NCBI RefSeq assembly: GCF_022533585.1
Contig: NZ_CP092827.1
Span: forward strand, 2,954,001-3,018,000
Direction of reading: 5' to 3'
Length of the DNA: 64,000 nucleotides
Source of the DNA: Pseudomonas sp. LS.1a
GTDB lineage: Bacteria > Pseudomonadota > Gammaproteobacteria > Pseudomonadales > Pseudomonadaceae
The position numbers and the translations under genes are program-made. Below are positions 37,290-46,363 of this stretch, in pieces (positions within the stretch are counted from its first letter, which is position 1; the number at the start of each line of letters is the position of its first letter). The notes beneath the pieces were generated by a model. It was not told the DNA's origin, searched no databases, and saw only the letters and a list, made by a program, of their open reading frames with translations.

Positions 37290-38267
37290 TCAGGCTCCCG
37301 CCGATGCCACCTCGTCAGGTGCATTCCCCTGCTTTCCTTGTAGCTCAAGGTTGTCACCGCTGCCTGGTAACGCGGCCTGCAAGCGGGCGAAAACATCGTC
37401 GAGCAACGCCTGGCGACGGCGGTACATCGCCCGTTTCTTCGCCGGTGTGTCCTCTAGCGCCCGCTGTACCGCGGCCAGCGGGAGGGCGAAGAAGTCTGCA
37501 TGGTTCGACGCAGAAGCCCCGTGTTCACGCCAGATCACGTCGTAATCGGCTGCCAGGTCCTGGCCTTTGTCGTTGCCAAAATACGCGTGCCGATGGTGGC
37601 GGCAGGCATCACTGACGGCATACAGGTGCGCCACGCCCAGGGTCCTGGCCAGGCACTTCAACCCCTCGAGCAGCAGGCTGCGGGGGCGTAACCCTTCGAA
37701 GTCCTTGGTCAGGTCGCGGTAGATGGCCAGCGAGGTTTCGCTGTCGACACCCTTGTGAATACCCTGCACGGCACCGATGAACAGGCACAGTTCGCCCTGG
37801 CTGCGGCACAGGCTGAACGCCAGGGAAGCCACGCGCAGGTCGCCCTGGAACAGGTTCAATACCAGCTCGCCTTCGCGCTTGAACCAGATCGGCCGGTCCA
37901 GCACCAGGCGACAGCCCGGCGAATGGCTGGACAGTTCGCACAGCGTCAGGCTTTCGTCCCGCCCCAGCAGCAACAGCGCCGGGAACTGCCCGGCCAGCAC
38001 TTCGAAGTGCGAAGCCACCACCTCCAGGCGCTGCGGGGCTTCCCAGCATTTGCTGAGGTAGGGCCACTGCACGACACCGATGCAATCCACGCCCAGCCGC
38101 TGCAGACCGTGCTGGCCCAGGGCTGCGGTCATGCGCTGCAGGAACGCATTCAGCTCAGGCCATTGCCTGGCAATCTGCAGCGTCAATTTGTACTTGTTGT
38201 TCAGCGCCCGCAACGAGTAGCCCGGTTGCAAGGTAAACACGCTTTTCACGATCGTGCCGAGCATCAT
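37290..38267 (-). CDS. VirK/YbjX (DUF535) family protein
   Basis: 325 residues. Diagnostic DUF535 stretches include HFEVL, LTLCELSSHSPGCRLVLDRPIWFKREGELVLNLFQGDLRVASLAFSL, GAVQGIHKGVDSE and the RPRSLLLEGLKCLARTLGVAHLYAVSDACRHHRHAYFG segment. VirK/YbjX proteins are linked to virulence-protein localisation and envelope stress in enterobacteria, with no known enzymatic activity. In an EPS block this is an unusual member. It lies 65 bp before the GT4 gene, preceded by a REP pair. Confidence 0.85.
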   Translation of the reverse strand: MMLGTIVKSVFTLQPGYSLRALNNKYKLTLQIARQWPELNAFLQRMTAALGQHGLQRLGVDCIGVVQWPYLSKCWEAPQRLEVVASHFEVLAGQFPALLLLGRDESLTLCELSSHSPGCRLVLDRPIWFKREGELVLNLFQGDLRVASLAFSLCRSQGELCLFIGAVQGIHKGVDSETSLAIYRDLTKDFEGLRPRSLLLEGLKCLARTLGVAHLYAVSDACRHHRHAYFGNDKGQDLAADYDVIWREHGASASNHADFFALPLAAVQRALEDTPAKKRAMYRRRQALLDDVFARLQAALPGSGDNLELQGKQGNAPDEVASAGA

Positions 38268-38316
38268 TGGGCCTCTTTCTCATAGAGCTGCACGTAACTT
38301 ATTGAATTAGCAGAGG

Positions 38317-38407
38317 CCCTGTGGGAGCAGCTTTAGCCGCGAACACCGGTGCAGCCGGTTCCATGCACCAGGCTGGATTCTTCGCGGCTAAAGCCGCTCC
38401 CACAGGG
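38317..38407. repeat. REP pair with CACCGG core, extended type
   Basis: GTGGGAGCAGCTTTAGCCGC, core AACACCGGTGCAGCCGGTTCCAT, then GCGGCTAAAGCCGCTCCCAC. Close copy of 32356-32447, including the flank ATTGAATTAGCAG. It breaks the minus-strand EPS block between the GT2 gene at 38473 and the DUF535 gene. Confidence 0.9.
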
Positions 38408-38472
38408 TACGCGGACTGCTTGCGACCTCGGTTCTCTGCGCCACAGCACACCGCAAAGGGCTGAATGATCTC

Positions 38473-39450
38473 TCACTTGTACTCGATCAACGCCGATTTG
38501 CCGGCCGCGATGCGGTGGCGCAAGAACTTCAGTTGCCCGAGCATTTCCGGGAACTTGCCCAATACCAGAAACACCGCCTGTAGCCAGTTCTCCCGCACCG
38601 ACTTGCCTCCACGACGGGCCAGGCGTACGGCCTGCAACGGGTAGACCAGCAGCAGCAGCAGGCCCCAGCCGCCCACCAGCAGGCAGGCCAGCACGATCAC
38701 CACGGGGATGCCCAGGCCCCACAGCCAGGCCCGCCGCGACTCGCGCAGCCAGTGCCGCTCCGGCGTGTGACCATGCAGGTAGGCCCCTTCGGCATAGGCG
38801 TGACCAGCACGCAGGCTACGCCACCACCATTGGCTGAAACGGGTCATGGCAGCGTCGTGCAGGGTCATCTCGGCATCCAGGCGCCAGACCTTCCAGCCCT
38901 TCGCCCGCAGGCGCACGCACAATTCGGGCTCTTCTCCGGCGATCAGCTCGGGGCGGAAGCCGCCGACGGCGGCGAAGGCATCTACCCGCATCAGGGCATC
39001 GCCACCACACGCCTTGGCCTCGCCGATGGGGGTGTCCCACTCCAGGTCGCACAACAGGTTGTACACCGACCGTTGGGGGAAGCGCTCGCGTCGGCGGCCA
39101 CACACCACTGCCACCTCAGGATGCTGGTGGAGAAATGCCTGCCCCGTGGCCAGCCAGCCGGCATCCACCTCACAATCGCCATCGACGAACTGCACCAGGT
39201 GCATCGACGGCAGCAGCCGTTGCAAGGCGGCAAAGCCTTCGTTGCGCGCGCGCGCGGCGGTGAACGGGGTGCCCATGTCCAGAGCCAGTACCTCCATCCC
39301 CAGGCTGCGGGCCAAGTGCGGTGAACCATCGGTTGAGCCCGAGTCGACATACAGGACCTTTTCCGCACCCTGCAGCAGCGAACGCAGGCAACGCTCCAGG
39401 CGCTGGCCTTCATTACGGCCAATCACCACCACACCGATCCCGCTCGCCAT
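38473..39450 (-). CDS. Family 2 glycosyltransferase
   Basis: 325 residues from the ATG at 39450 (a GTG at 39459 that overlaps the upstream stop is possible). Motifs: VVVIGRNEGQRLERCLRSLL, VLYVDSGSTDGSP, VQFVDGDCEVDAGWL (DxD-like) and GGDALMRVDAFAAVGGF with GEEPELCVRLRAKGW. A hydrophobic segment near the C-terminus (about 230-275) may anchor it to the membrane. Position next to the acetyltransferase suggests joint work on the repeat unit. Confidence 0.88.
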   Translation of the reverse strand: MASGIGVVVIGRNEGQRLERCLRSLLQGAEKVLYVDSGSTDGSPHLARSLGMEVLALDMGTPFTAARARNEGFAALQRLLPSMHLVQFVDGDCEVDAGWLATGQAFLHQHPEVAVVCGRRRERFPQRSVYNLLCDLEWDTPIGEAKACGGDALMRVDAFAAVGGFRPELIAGEEPELCVRLRAKGWKVWRLDAEMTLHDAAMTRFSQWWWRSLRAGHAYAEGAYLHGHTPERHWLRESRRAWLWGLGIPVVIVLACLLVGGWGLLLLLVYPLQAVRLARRGGKSVRENWLQAVFLVLGKFPEMLGQLKFLRHRIAAGKSALIEYK

Positions 39451-39455
39451 GGGCC

Positions 39456-39980
39456 TCACTCGACGGGCACCGTGGCGGCCGGTTGCCTGGCCTTGATGAT
39501 CGCCGGCACCCCCACCGCCAGCGAGTTGTCCGGCACATCCACCAGCACCACGGCATTGGCACCGATGATCACGTTGTTGCCGATGCGGATGCTACCCAGC
39601 ACCTTGGCCCCGGTGCCGATATCGACGTTGTTGCCGAACACCGGTGCAACCGGTTCGCTGACGTTCTTCAGGCCCACCACCACGCCATTGCGGATGCGGC
39701 AGTCATCGCCGAACCGGGCATAGCCGCTGATGACGATGCCGCCAAAATGGTCGATGACGAAGTTGCGGCCGATCACCGCTTCGCACGGCAGCTCCACACC
39801 CGTGATGATCTGCACGAACTTGTAAAGGATCTTGTAGATGAGCGAAAACAGCTTGCGCAGCAGTGCCGGGCGCACGCCATAGCGCCAGCGGCCGAAACGG
39901 TACACCAACAACACCCAGAAGCCCTGGGCGCCCCAGTCGCCACCATGGGCACGCAGGTCGGCACGTACATTCTCGAACAT
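39456..39980 (-). CDS. Serine acetyltransferase-like hexapeptide O-acetyltransferase
   Basis: 174 residues. The first part (MFENVRADLRAHGGDWGAQGFWVLLVYRFGRWRY) and the left-handed beta-helix (VIGRNFVIDHFGGIVISGYARFGDDCRIRNGVVVG...GAKVLGSIRIGNNVIIGANAVVLVDVPDNSLAVGVPAIIK) look like CysE-type enzymes that have been recruited to polysaccharide clusters. There it most likely acetylates an EPS sugar with acetyl-CoA rather than making O-acetylserine. The start at 39980 is the only good ATG. Confidence 0.85.
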   Translation of the reverse strand: MFENVRADLRAHGGDWGAQGFWVLLVYRFGRWRYGVRPALLRKLFSLIYKILYKFVQIITGVELPCEAVIGRNFVIDHFGGIVISGYARFGDDCRIRNGVVVGLKNVSEPVAPVFGNNVDIGTGAKVLGSIRIGNNVIIGANAVVLVDVPDNSLAVGVPAIIKARQPAATVPVE

Positions 39981-39988
39981 GGCTCCAC

Positions 39989-40954
39989 CTACCTTGTCGG
40001 TTGGCTGGCGTACCGGGTCTTGAACAACAGTGACCAGGTCGCCCGACAGTGACGCCAGCAGGCCTGTATTGCGCCCCGCCCGCGTCGTTTCAACAGCGCC
40101 TTGAGTGCCAGCACCAGGTCGCCCAGGGTGACCAGCAGCATGTGCAGGGCAAGCCCCGCCAGCCCGTGATGCTTGCGGAAGTACAGCAGCTCGCTTTCGA
40201 TCTGGTATGACGAGATCTGCCGGCTGGCCGCCTCCAGCTCGGCTACCGACCTGGAACTTTCCCCACCGATGTGCACCACCGTGGTGTGCGGGTAGAACAC
40301 CACTTTCCAGCCCGCCGCCTTCACCCGCTTGCAGTGGTCGACTTCCTCGTAATAAAGAAAGTAGCGCGGGTCGAACAGGCCCACCTGGTCCAGCACTTCG
40401 CGGCGCACCAGGTAGAAGCAGCCAGGCAGCCAGTCGCATTCACGGACCGAGGCGTGGTCCCAGTTCATTTCGTCGACCATCTTCAAGCCCGGGAAGAAGC
40501 GCCCCAGCCCGGTACGCCCGACGAACACGTTGAGCGGTGTGGGAAAGTAGCGGCAGCTGGGCTGCAGGTCGCCGTCGCGGCCCTCCAGGCGCACCCCCAG
40601 CACCCCGCATTCAGGGTGGGTGTCCATGTAGTCGAGGGTTTTCTGCAGGGAGTCTGGGGCGACAAAGGCATCGGTATTCAGCAGCAAGGCGTACTTGCCC
40701 TTCAGGTGCGCCAGCAACTGGTTATTGGCCCGGCCGAACCCCACGTTCTGCTTGTTGCTCAGCAGCAGCGCTTGCGGGCACACCTCGGCCATGCGCTGCA
40801 GCGAGTCATCGACCGAGGCGTTGTCCACCACCAGGTAGCTGGCCAGCCGTTCGCTGTCGGCCCGGCGCAGCGCGTCGAACATCGGCCGCAGCAGCCCGGC
40901 CGTGTTGAAGTTGACCACCATGACGTCCACAGGTTTGCTAGCCATGGTTGCCAT
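39989..40954 (-). CDS. Family 2 glycosyltransferase (rhamnosyltransferase-like)
   Basis: 321 residues: DVMVVNFNTAGLLRPMFDAL, VVDNASVDDSLQ, NVGFGRANNQLL, YALLLNTDAFVAPDSL and GCFYLVRREVLDQVGLFDPRYFLYYEEVDHCKRVKAAGWKVVF. This set is the WbbL/RfbF-like GT2 pattern often linked with rhamnose transfer; the actual donor is not provable. The start overlaps the upstream acyltransferase gene by 17 bp. Confidence 0.9.
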   Translation of the reverse strand: MATMASKPVDVMVVNFNTAGLLRPMFDALRRADSERLASYLVVDNASVDDSLQRMAEVCPQALLLSNKQNVGFGRANNQLLAHLKGKYALLLNTDAFVAPDSLQKTLDYMDTHPECGVLGVRLEGRDGDLQPSCRYFPTPLNVFVGRTGLGRFFPGLKMVDEMNWDHASVRECDWLPGCFYLVRREVLDQVGLFDPRYFLYYEEVDHCKRVKAAGWKVVFYPHTTVVHIGGESSRSVAELEAASRQISSYQIESELLYFRKHHGLAGLALHMLLVTLGDLVLALKALLKRRGRGAIQACWRHCRATWSLLFKTRYASQPTR

Positions 40955-41555
40955 CCCCGAAGAAGTACTGGCGCCTTTGCGCCATCAGCAGCGGCTCCAG
41001 CTGCGGGTCATAGGCGCCATTGCGCTGCTTGATCAGGTCGATCCACGGGTAGGCCTCACAACGTGCCTCGACCCGTTTGATCAACGCCTCGGTGGTGCAG
41101 ATGAACTCTGCCGGGTTGCCACCAAACACCGTGCCCGGCGGCACGTCCTTGGTCACCACGGAACCGGCGGCCACGATCGACTCAGGGCCGATGGTCACGC
41201 GGGGCATGACGATCGCACCATGGCCGATGAAGCAATTGTCCTTGATGTCGATGAAACCGACCGAGTCCAGGTGCTTGCCGAAGCGATGCTCGATCAGCAA
41301 TACCACCCCGTCGTGACCGATCAGCGTGCAGTCGGACAGGCCCACACTGTTGCCGATGCGAACCAGCGAGGGGTCGAGGAACTTGCAGCCTGTATTGACA
41401 TAGAAGTTGCTGCCTACCGAGTGAAAGTTGCCCCAGCGCGTCAGATAGGCCCCCCACTCAAGCCCGGAAGGCTTGCAGAACTTCCTGTAAAACGAGCTTC
41501 CTCGCCCCGTTGCGTGGACATAGTGCGTCACTGCCTTGCGTATCCATCCTTTCAT
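40938..41555 (-). CDS. Hexapeptide-repeat acyltransferase (WcaF/LacA-like)
   Basis: 205 residues from the ATG at 41555, preceded by GAGG eight bases upstream; the longer frame to 41639 looks non-coding. Left-handed beta-helix repeats: VRIGNSVGLSDCTLIGHDG, FIDIKDNCFIGHGAIVMPRVTIGPESIVAAGSVVTKDVPPGTVFGGNPAEFI. It is probably a second EPS O-acetyltransferase. Overlaps the following GT2 gene by 17 bp. Confidence 0.85.
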   Translation of the reverse strand: MKGWIRKAVTHYVHATGRGSSFYRKFCKPSGLEWGAYLTRWGNFHSVGSNFYVNTGCKFLDPSLVRIGNSVGLSDCTLIGHDGVVLLIEHRFGKHLDSVGFIDIKDNCFIGHGAIVMPRVTIGPESIVAAGSVVTKDVPPGTVFGGNPAEFICTTEALIKRVEARCEAYPWIDLIKQRNGAYDPQLEPLLMAQRRQYFFGDGNHG

Positions 41556-41660
41556 GCTGCCCGCCTCGCAATCAAAGCAATCTGGACTGTTCCTGAGGCG
41601 CATCCGGTCTCGTTCTTGTGGGTGCTGACCGCAGCGCACTCAACCCATGTACAACCTGCA

Positions 41661-43127
41661 TCACGCCACGGCGTCCCTGGCCGAACTCATCCTGGCATCG
41701 AGGTGGTCGGCCAGGCGTACCGCAAACTGCAGCAGCGGCATGGTCGGGTTGGAAGCGCCACCCGTGGCAAAGATGCTGCTGCCGGCGACGTAAAGGTTCT
41801 CGGTGCCGAACACCTTGCAGTTGCTGTCGACAACACCGAATTGCGCCGACGATGCCATGCGCGTGGTTCCCATGTGGTGGGCATGCGGCGACAACTTCAG
41901 CGGTATCGAGGTGTCATAAACGAAGTCGTTGAGCTTGACGAAGCCCAGGTTCATGTCAGCCCACTGCTTGGCCAGTTCGCTGCCAATGCACTTGATGGTG
42001 TGGCGGTCATCTGCGGTCAGTGCCCAATTGACATTGACCTTGGCCACGCCCAGTGCGTCCTTCTCATCCAGCAGCGAAACGCGGCTGTGCAGGTTGGGGA
42101 ACTGCTCGATCATGGTGCTGATCACGCCGTCACCGGGGCAACTGAACCTGGCCACGAAGGCGATCTTGCTGGCAACCCCCATGTCACAGGCCAGGCTCTC
42201 CAGAAAATGCTTGACCTCGGCAGTACGACCATAGGTTTGCACATCGGCCAGCAAGGCGGCCCGGACATTGCCTTTACCTGCCTTGTATTCGTCAACGAAG
42301 GCATCGGTGGTGTAGTACTCGCGCGGCTCAGGGGCCAGCCCCGACTTGAGGATGAAGGTGCCAAGGTCAATGTTCAGATGCTCCATGAAGCAGCCGCCAA
42401 CCAGCCCATCCTTGCTCACGACCCCGGCCGCCACCAACGACTCACTGTTGAGCAGTTGCCGGGCATTCTCGATGGCACCGGTGGCCAGCACGAAGTTTCT
42501 CGCAACCAGGCGCTGGCGATTGCACTCGTAATCGGACAGTACGACTGCAGCCAGGTGGCCGGAGGCCTGGTCAAACTCCAGGTTCACGCAATTGCAGTTG
42601 ATGAATACATCCAGGCCTTGGGTCTGCTCAAGGGCCGTGGCGTATTTTTGCGCAAAGCGCGTTGGCGGGCTGAGCAGAAAGCGGTCTGGCTCGAAGTCAC
42701 CGCCGTCCAGGCCAGTATTCAACGCCTGAAAATCCGACCCGGGCGGCAGGTCGACGATGTCCATGGCTGCTGGCAGGTAGCCCGCGATTTCCGAATAGGG
42801 GATGGGCCAGCCAGGCAAGTCGCCAAGGGGGGGTATGGAGAAGTCCGAGGGGCTGAACGGGCGGCAACGGCCTGCCCAATGGTTGGATGTTCCGCCCAGG
42901 TAACGTAGGCGAGCCTCCTTGGCATACAGCTCCAGGCCGGTGGACGCACAGGCGTACAAGGCTTGCGAGTTCGCCGAGTACTCACGCCCGCCGCCTTCGG
43001 CAAGCAGTACGCTCCAGCCGGCGGCGGCCAGGCGCAAGCCCAGGGTGATACCCGCCGGGCCGGCGCCAATGATGCAGACATCGTAGCTGTCGCGCAGTAC
43101 CTTCTGCTGCTGATAGTCCTTGATCAT
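41661..43127 (-). CDS. GMC-family FAD oxidoreductase
   Basis: 488 residues: FAD motif VCIIGAGPAGITLGLRLA, RYLGGTSNHWAGRC near residue 75, and the GMC C-terminal signature with HHMGTTRMA (catalytic His region) and GTENLYVAGSSIFATGGASNPTMPLLQFAVRLADHL. It may oxidise an alcohol group of a sugar or polyol. Its start overlaps (ATGA) the stop of a 64-aa Tat-signal protein and it has no signal of its own. The oxidation target in EPS synthesis is unknown. Confidence 0.87.
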   Translation of the reverse strand: MIKDYQQQKVLRDSYDVCIIGAGPAGITLGLRLAAAGWSVLLAEGGGREYSANSQALYACASTGLELYAKEARLRYLGGTSNHWAGRCRPFSPSDFSIPPLGDLPGWPIPYSEIAGYLPAAMDIVDLPPGSDFQALNTGLDGGDFEPDRFLLSPPTRFAQKYATALEQTQGLDVFINCNCVNLEFDQASGHLAAVVLSDYECNRQRLVARNFVLATGAIENARQLLNSESLVAAGVVSKDGLVGGCFMEHLNIDLGTFILKSGLAPEPREYYTTDAFVDEYKAGKGNVRAALLADVQTYGRTAEVKHFLESLACDMGVASKIAFVARFSCPGDGVISTMIEQFPNLHSRVSLLDEKDALGVAKVNVNWALTADDRHTIKCIGSELAKQWADMNLGFVKLNDFVYDTSIPLKLSPHAHHMGTTRMASSAQFGVVDSNCKVFGTENLYVAGSSIFATGGASNPTMPLLQFAVRLADHLDARMSSARDAVA

Positions 43128-43318
43128 GCGGGTTCGTTCCGGAAGTAACGGGACGGCAATACCCAGCCGTTGATCACTACGAACCCGGACTTGTCGGCAG
43201 GTTGACTGGCAACGGCTGCCTTAGCGCCGAACACCGCACCACCAACGCCCAGCAAGACACAACTCTGGAGAAAGCCTCTACGACCCAACTGCGCAGTACA
43301 AAAAGTAAGCTTCCCCAT
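43124..43318 (-). CDS. 64-residue Tat-signal protein coupled to the GMC oxidoreductase
   Basis: From the ATG at 43318 the product has a twin-arginine motif, LGRRGFLQ (Arg13-Arg14), a hydrophobic h-region (SCVLLGVGGAVFGA) and AxA-like cleavage at AVASQ. About 30 residues (PADKSGFVVINGWVLPSRYFRNEPA) remain mature. Its stop overlaps the GMC start by four bases. In other two-subunit GMC dehydrogenases a small Tat-signal subunit carries the flavoprotein through the Tat pore; this could be a minimal version. A remnant of a longer subunit is possible. Confidence 0.7.
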   Translation of the reverse strand: MGKLTFCTAQLGRRGFLQSCVLLGVGGAVFGAKAAVASQPADKSGFVVINGWVLPSRYFRNEPA

Positions 43319-43363
43319 GATCCTGTTACCTGTATCTTTGAAAATTTCACCCAGCAAGCCGCA

Positions 43364-44740
43364 TTACAGCCAGTTGAAAAAGGCTGTCAGCAGCGCCCCG
43401 CAAAGCGCCCCGACCAGTAGCATCGGCAGCACCACCAGCTCACGTTTGAGGCTGAAGATATCCAGTTTGCAATTCACATACACGATCAGCACCAGAGTTG
43501 GCACGGCATGCAGGGCAACCCCCCAGATCGCCCAGTCCACACCGCCAATCGCCAGCAACAGCGGTAGCAGCCCCCACAGCGAGACCAGGCGGATGATGTT
43601 GTCCATGGCCTGGTACTTGGTCAGGCCCAGGGCAATCCACACCTGATGAGCCAAGGTATAGCGCAATGTGAGGAACGACAGCGAAAGAATCGCCAGCATC
43701 GGGCCGGCTTCACGGTAGCGGTCGTCGTACATCCAGCTGATCAGCAGCGGGCTGGCGGTCAGGAAGCCGCCACAGATGAACAGCACCAGCAGGTCGACCA
43801 GCAGACGGAAGCGGTGATACAGCGCCTTCAGGCGTTCCTTGTCGTCGGCCCGGGCCGCTTCGCTGAAGGCGGGTAGCGCCACGGCCCCGAAAATTTTCAT
43901 CAGCGCGGTCTGCACGGCACCGAGGATCAGCACGGCAATCGAATACACCCCCAGTTGTGCCGCCGTCATGCTGGCGCCAAACCACATGCGGTCACCGTAC
44001 ATGGCCAGCACGCCGACCATCGACGACAGCAGAATCCAGCGGCCAAACACGATCAGTTCGTTCAGCGCGCTGCGGTCCCACTGCAGGCGGTTGCTGTGCC
44101 CCTTGAGGGCAGTGTGGCCCAGCAGGGTCCAGGCCAGGGCCGACACCAGACCGGCGATCACCAGCGCCCAGACCGAGTGCGTCAGGTAGCCCAACACCAG
44201 CATCACCACCAGGCCGACCAGCTGCGAGGCCAGGTCGACCAGCACCACACGCTTCTGTTGGAAAGTTCGTACCGCCACATCTATCTTGGTGGACTGGAAC
44301 CCCCAGATCACCGCCGACAGCCCGGTCGCCGCCAGTACCATCGGTAACACCGGTTCGGCATAGGTGGAGCCCGCCGGCCACAGCTCGGCCAGCTGGGCAA
44401 GCCAGGCCCCCAGGGCTAGCAGCAAGGTCAGGGCAAACAGCACGAAGCCGCGGATGATCTGCACGGTCCATGCGGTATTGAGAAAATGCGGATCGTCACC
44501 GCGATGGCTCTGGATGATGTTCTGGCGCAGGCCGACATCGGACAGCAAATGCAGGAGTACCGAAACGGTGGTGGCGATGACCATCACCCCGAACATTTCC
44601 GGTAGCAGCAAGCGGGCCATGACCAGGTTGCCGCCAAGGCGCATCACCTGTGACGCCACCTGTGCAACCAGGTTCCACGACCCGGCCCTGAGGGCCCGCT
44701 TGCGCAGGCTCGCGGTGGCAGACACATCAATCGACGGCAT
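43364..44740 (-). CDS. Lipid-linked oligosaccharide flippase (Wzx)
   Basis: 458 residues with about 12-14 hydrophobic helices of the polysaccharide transport (PST) family. The beginning, RAGSWNLVAQVASQVMRLGGNLVMARLLLPEMFGVMVIATTVSVLL, is a typical PST opening, with a mixed-charge central loop (AARADDKERLKALYHRFRLL) between the halves. It flips the undecaprenyl-linked repeat unit to the periplasm for Wzy. First gene of the minus-strand EPS block; divergent from the polymerase gene across 96 bp. Confidence 0.9.
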   Translation of the reverse strand: MPSIDVSATASLRKRALRAGSWNLVAQVASQVMRLGGNLVMARLLLPEMFGVMVIATTVSVLLHLLSDVGLRQNIIQSHRGDDPHFLNTAWTVQIIRGFVLFALTLLLALGAWLAQLAELWPAGSTYAEPVLPMVLAATGLSAVIWGFQSTKIDVAVRTFQQKRVVLVDLASQLVGLVVMLVLGYLTHSVWALVIAGLVSALAWTLLGHTALKGHSNRLQWDRSALNELIVFGRWILLSSMVGVLAMYGDRMWFGASMTAAQLGVYSIAVLILGAVQTALMKIFGAVALPAFSEAARADDKERLKALYHRFRLLVDLLVLFICGGFLTASPLLISWMYDDRYREAGPMLAILSLSFLTLRYTLAHQVWIALGLTKYQAMDNIIRLVSLWGLLPLLLAIGGVDWAIWGVALHAVPTLVLIVYVNCKLDIFSLKRELVVLPMLLVGALCGALLTAFFNWL

Positions 44741-44755
44741 GACGTCAATCTCTGA

Positions 44756-44791
44756 CTGATTGGCTAAAAGGTCACTATAGTTTCAATCAGC
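44756..44791. promoter_or_regulatory. Divergent EPS control region with inverted repeat
   Basis: In the 96-bp gap between the flippase and polymerase starts, CTGATTG (44756-44762) is mirrored by CAATCAG (44784-44790). On the plus strand CACTATA (44773-44779) and TTCAATCAGC (44782-44791) recur at 57652-57674 upstream of the other EPS transcription unit, with different spacing. Candidate operator overlapping a TATAGT -10 (44776-44781); role inferred. Confidence 0.45.
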
Positions 44792-44836
44792 CACGATGCT
44801 AGCCGTTGCCCACCGACGCAAAGGTGTACATAGCCA

Positions 44837-46363
44837 ATGCCTGAACATTTTCGTGCGTTGATCGTCATCCTGTTTCTGGCAAGCGTGGTCTTCCTGCTGG
44901 CGCGGCGGCCTGCCACCGACCTGATTCCGCTGAGCGACTTCAAGCGCCGGCGCAACCTGTGGTTCCTGCTGACCTTGCTGGCCTTCGTCTCGCACAGTTT
45001 CTGGCTTTACCTGGGTGCGGGCGCCGTCATCCTGTTTATCGCCGGGCGCCGCGAGCACAACCCCATGGCGCTGTTCTACATGCTGCTGTTCCTGATCCCG
45101 CCAGCTTCGGTGCAAGTGCCCGGGTTTGGCGTGGTCAATTACCTGGTCGACCTCAACCATATCCGCCTGCTGACCCTGTGCGTGCTGTTGCCGGCGGCAC
45201 TGGCTCTGCGCCGGCAAGGCGACACCCTGCGTTTCGGCCGCACCTGGCCCGACAGACTGCTGGCGGCCGGCCTGCTACTGATGAGCGTGCTGTACCTGCG
45301 CGAAACCACCCTGACCGACACCCTGCGCCAGACGCTGTACCTGTATGTCGACGTGTTCCTGCCGTATTACGTGGCCAGCCGTGGCCTGCGCCAGATCAGC
45401 GACTTCAAGGACACACTGCTGGCCTTCGTGCTTGCCTCCTTCGTCCTGGCCCTGATCGGCGTGGCCGAGTACGTGCGCCACTGGCTGCTGTACAGTGCCC
45501 TGGTCGACGCCATGGGCGTGCCGTGGAGCATGTCCGGCTACCTCAGCCGTGGCGGCTCGCTGCGTGCCAGCGTCACCACCGGGCAGGCGATTGCCCTGGG
45601 CTATGTGATGAGCGTCGCCATCGGCCTGTTCCTGTTCGTCCAGGGTTATGTGCGCAGCACCCTGCAGCGGGTGCTGGGCGCCCTGCTGCTGGCCGCCGGG
45701 TTGTTCGCGCCACTGTCCCGTGGCCCGTGGATCGGCGCCGTGGTCATCGTGGTGGTGTTCATCGCCCTGGGCAAAGGTGCGGTCAGGCGCCTTGCGCTGC
45801 TGGCCGCGGCCGGCATGCTGGCCCTGCCCCTGCTGACCATCGTTCCCGGTGGCGACAAGGTTCTGGACCTGTTGCCGTTCATTGGCAGCCTCGAAAAGGA
45901 GAACATCACCTACCGCGAACGGCTGATGGACAACTCGTGGATCGTCATCCAGCGCAACCCGCTGTTCGGCTCGTTCGACTTCCGCAACACCCCGGAAATG
46001 CAATCGATGATCCAGGGTGAAGGCATCATCGACATCGTCAACACCTATATCAACCTGGCACTGCGGATCGGGCTAGTCGGGCTTGGCCTGTTCGTGGCGT
46101 TCTTCGCCACCGTACTGCACGGCATCCGCAAGGCCATGCGCAGTTTCCCCGACAAGGACGACGAGCGACGCCAGCTCGGCCGGGTATTGCTGGCGACACT
46201 GATCGGCATCCTGGTGATCATCTTCACCGTCAGCAGCATCACCTTCATCCCGGTGGTGTACTGGTCTGTCGCCGGGCTGGGCGTGGCCTACGTCCAGATG
46301 GTCCGCAGACTGCAGAACAGCCAGGCCATCGCGCTGGCCGACCCCGGCCTTCAACCCAGGTAA
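44837..46363 (+). CDS. Wzy-type polysaccharide polymerase (O-antigen ligase family)
   Basis: 508 residues with at least 10 TM helices and a large periplasmic loop around residues 335-400. Wzy_C family landmark LSRGPWIGAVVIVVVFIAL sits just after the middle. The loop contains RERLMDNSWIVIQRNPLFG, typical of the large periplasmic loop. It polymerises EPS repeat units on the periplasmic face. First gene of the plus-strand EPS block; overlaps the glycosidase gene by one base (TAATG), so the two are coupled. Confidence 0.88.
   Translation: MPEHFRALIVILFLASVVFLLARRPATDLIPLSDFKRRRNLWFLLTLLAFVSHSFWLYLGAGAVILFIAGRREHNPMALFYMLLFLIPPASVQVPGFGVVNYLVDLNHIRLLTLCVLLPAALALRRQGDTLRFGRTWPDRLLAAGLLLMSVLYLRETTLTDTLRQTLYLYVDVFLPYYVASRGLRQISDFKDTLLAFVLASFVLALIGVAEYVRHWLLYSALVDAMGVPWSMSGYLSRGGSLRASVTTGQAIALGYVMSVAIGLFLFVQGYVRSTLQRVLGALLLAAGLFAPLSRGPWIGAVVIVVVFIALGKGAVRRLALLAAAGMLALPLLTIVPGGDKVLDLLPFIGSLEKENITYRERLMDNSWIVIQRNPLFGSFDFRNTPEMQSMIQGEGIIDIVNTYINLALRIGLVGLGLFVAFFATVLHGIRKAMRSFPDKDDERRQLGRVLLATLIGILVIIFTVSSITFIPVVYWSVAGLGVAYVQMVRRLQNSQAIALADPGLQPR

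Noticed and set aside
40902..42908. 668-codon plus-strand open frame over the EPS region
   Set aside because: Antisense to the acyltransferase and GMC genes, which have clear family motifs; no protein family signature in the antisense translation.
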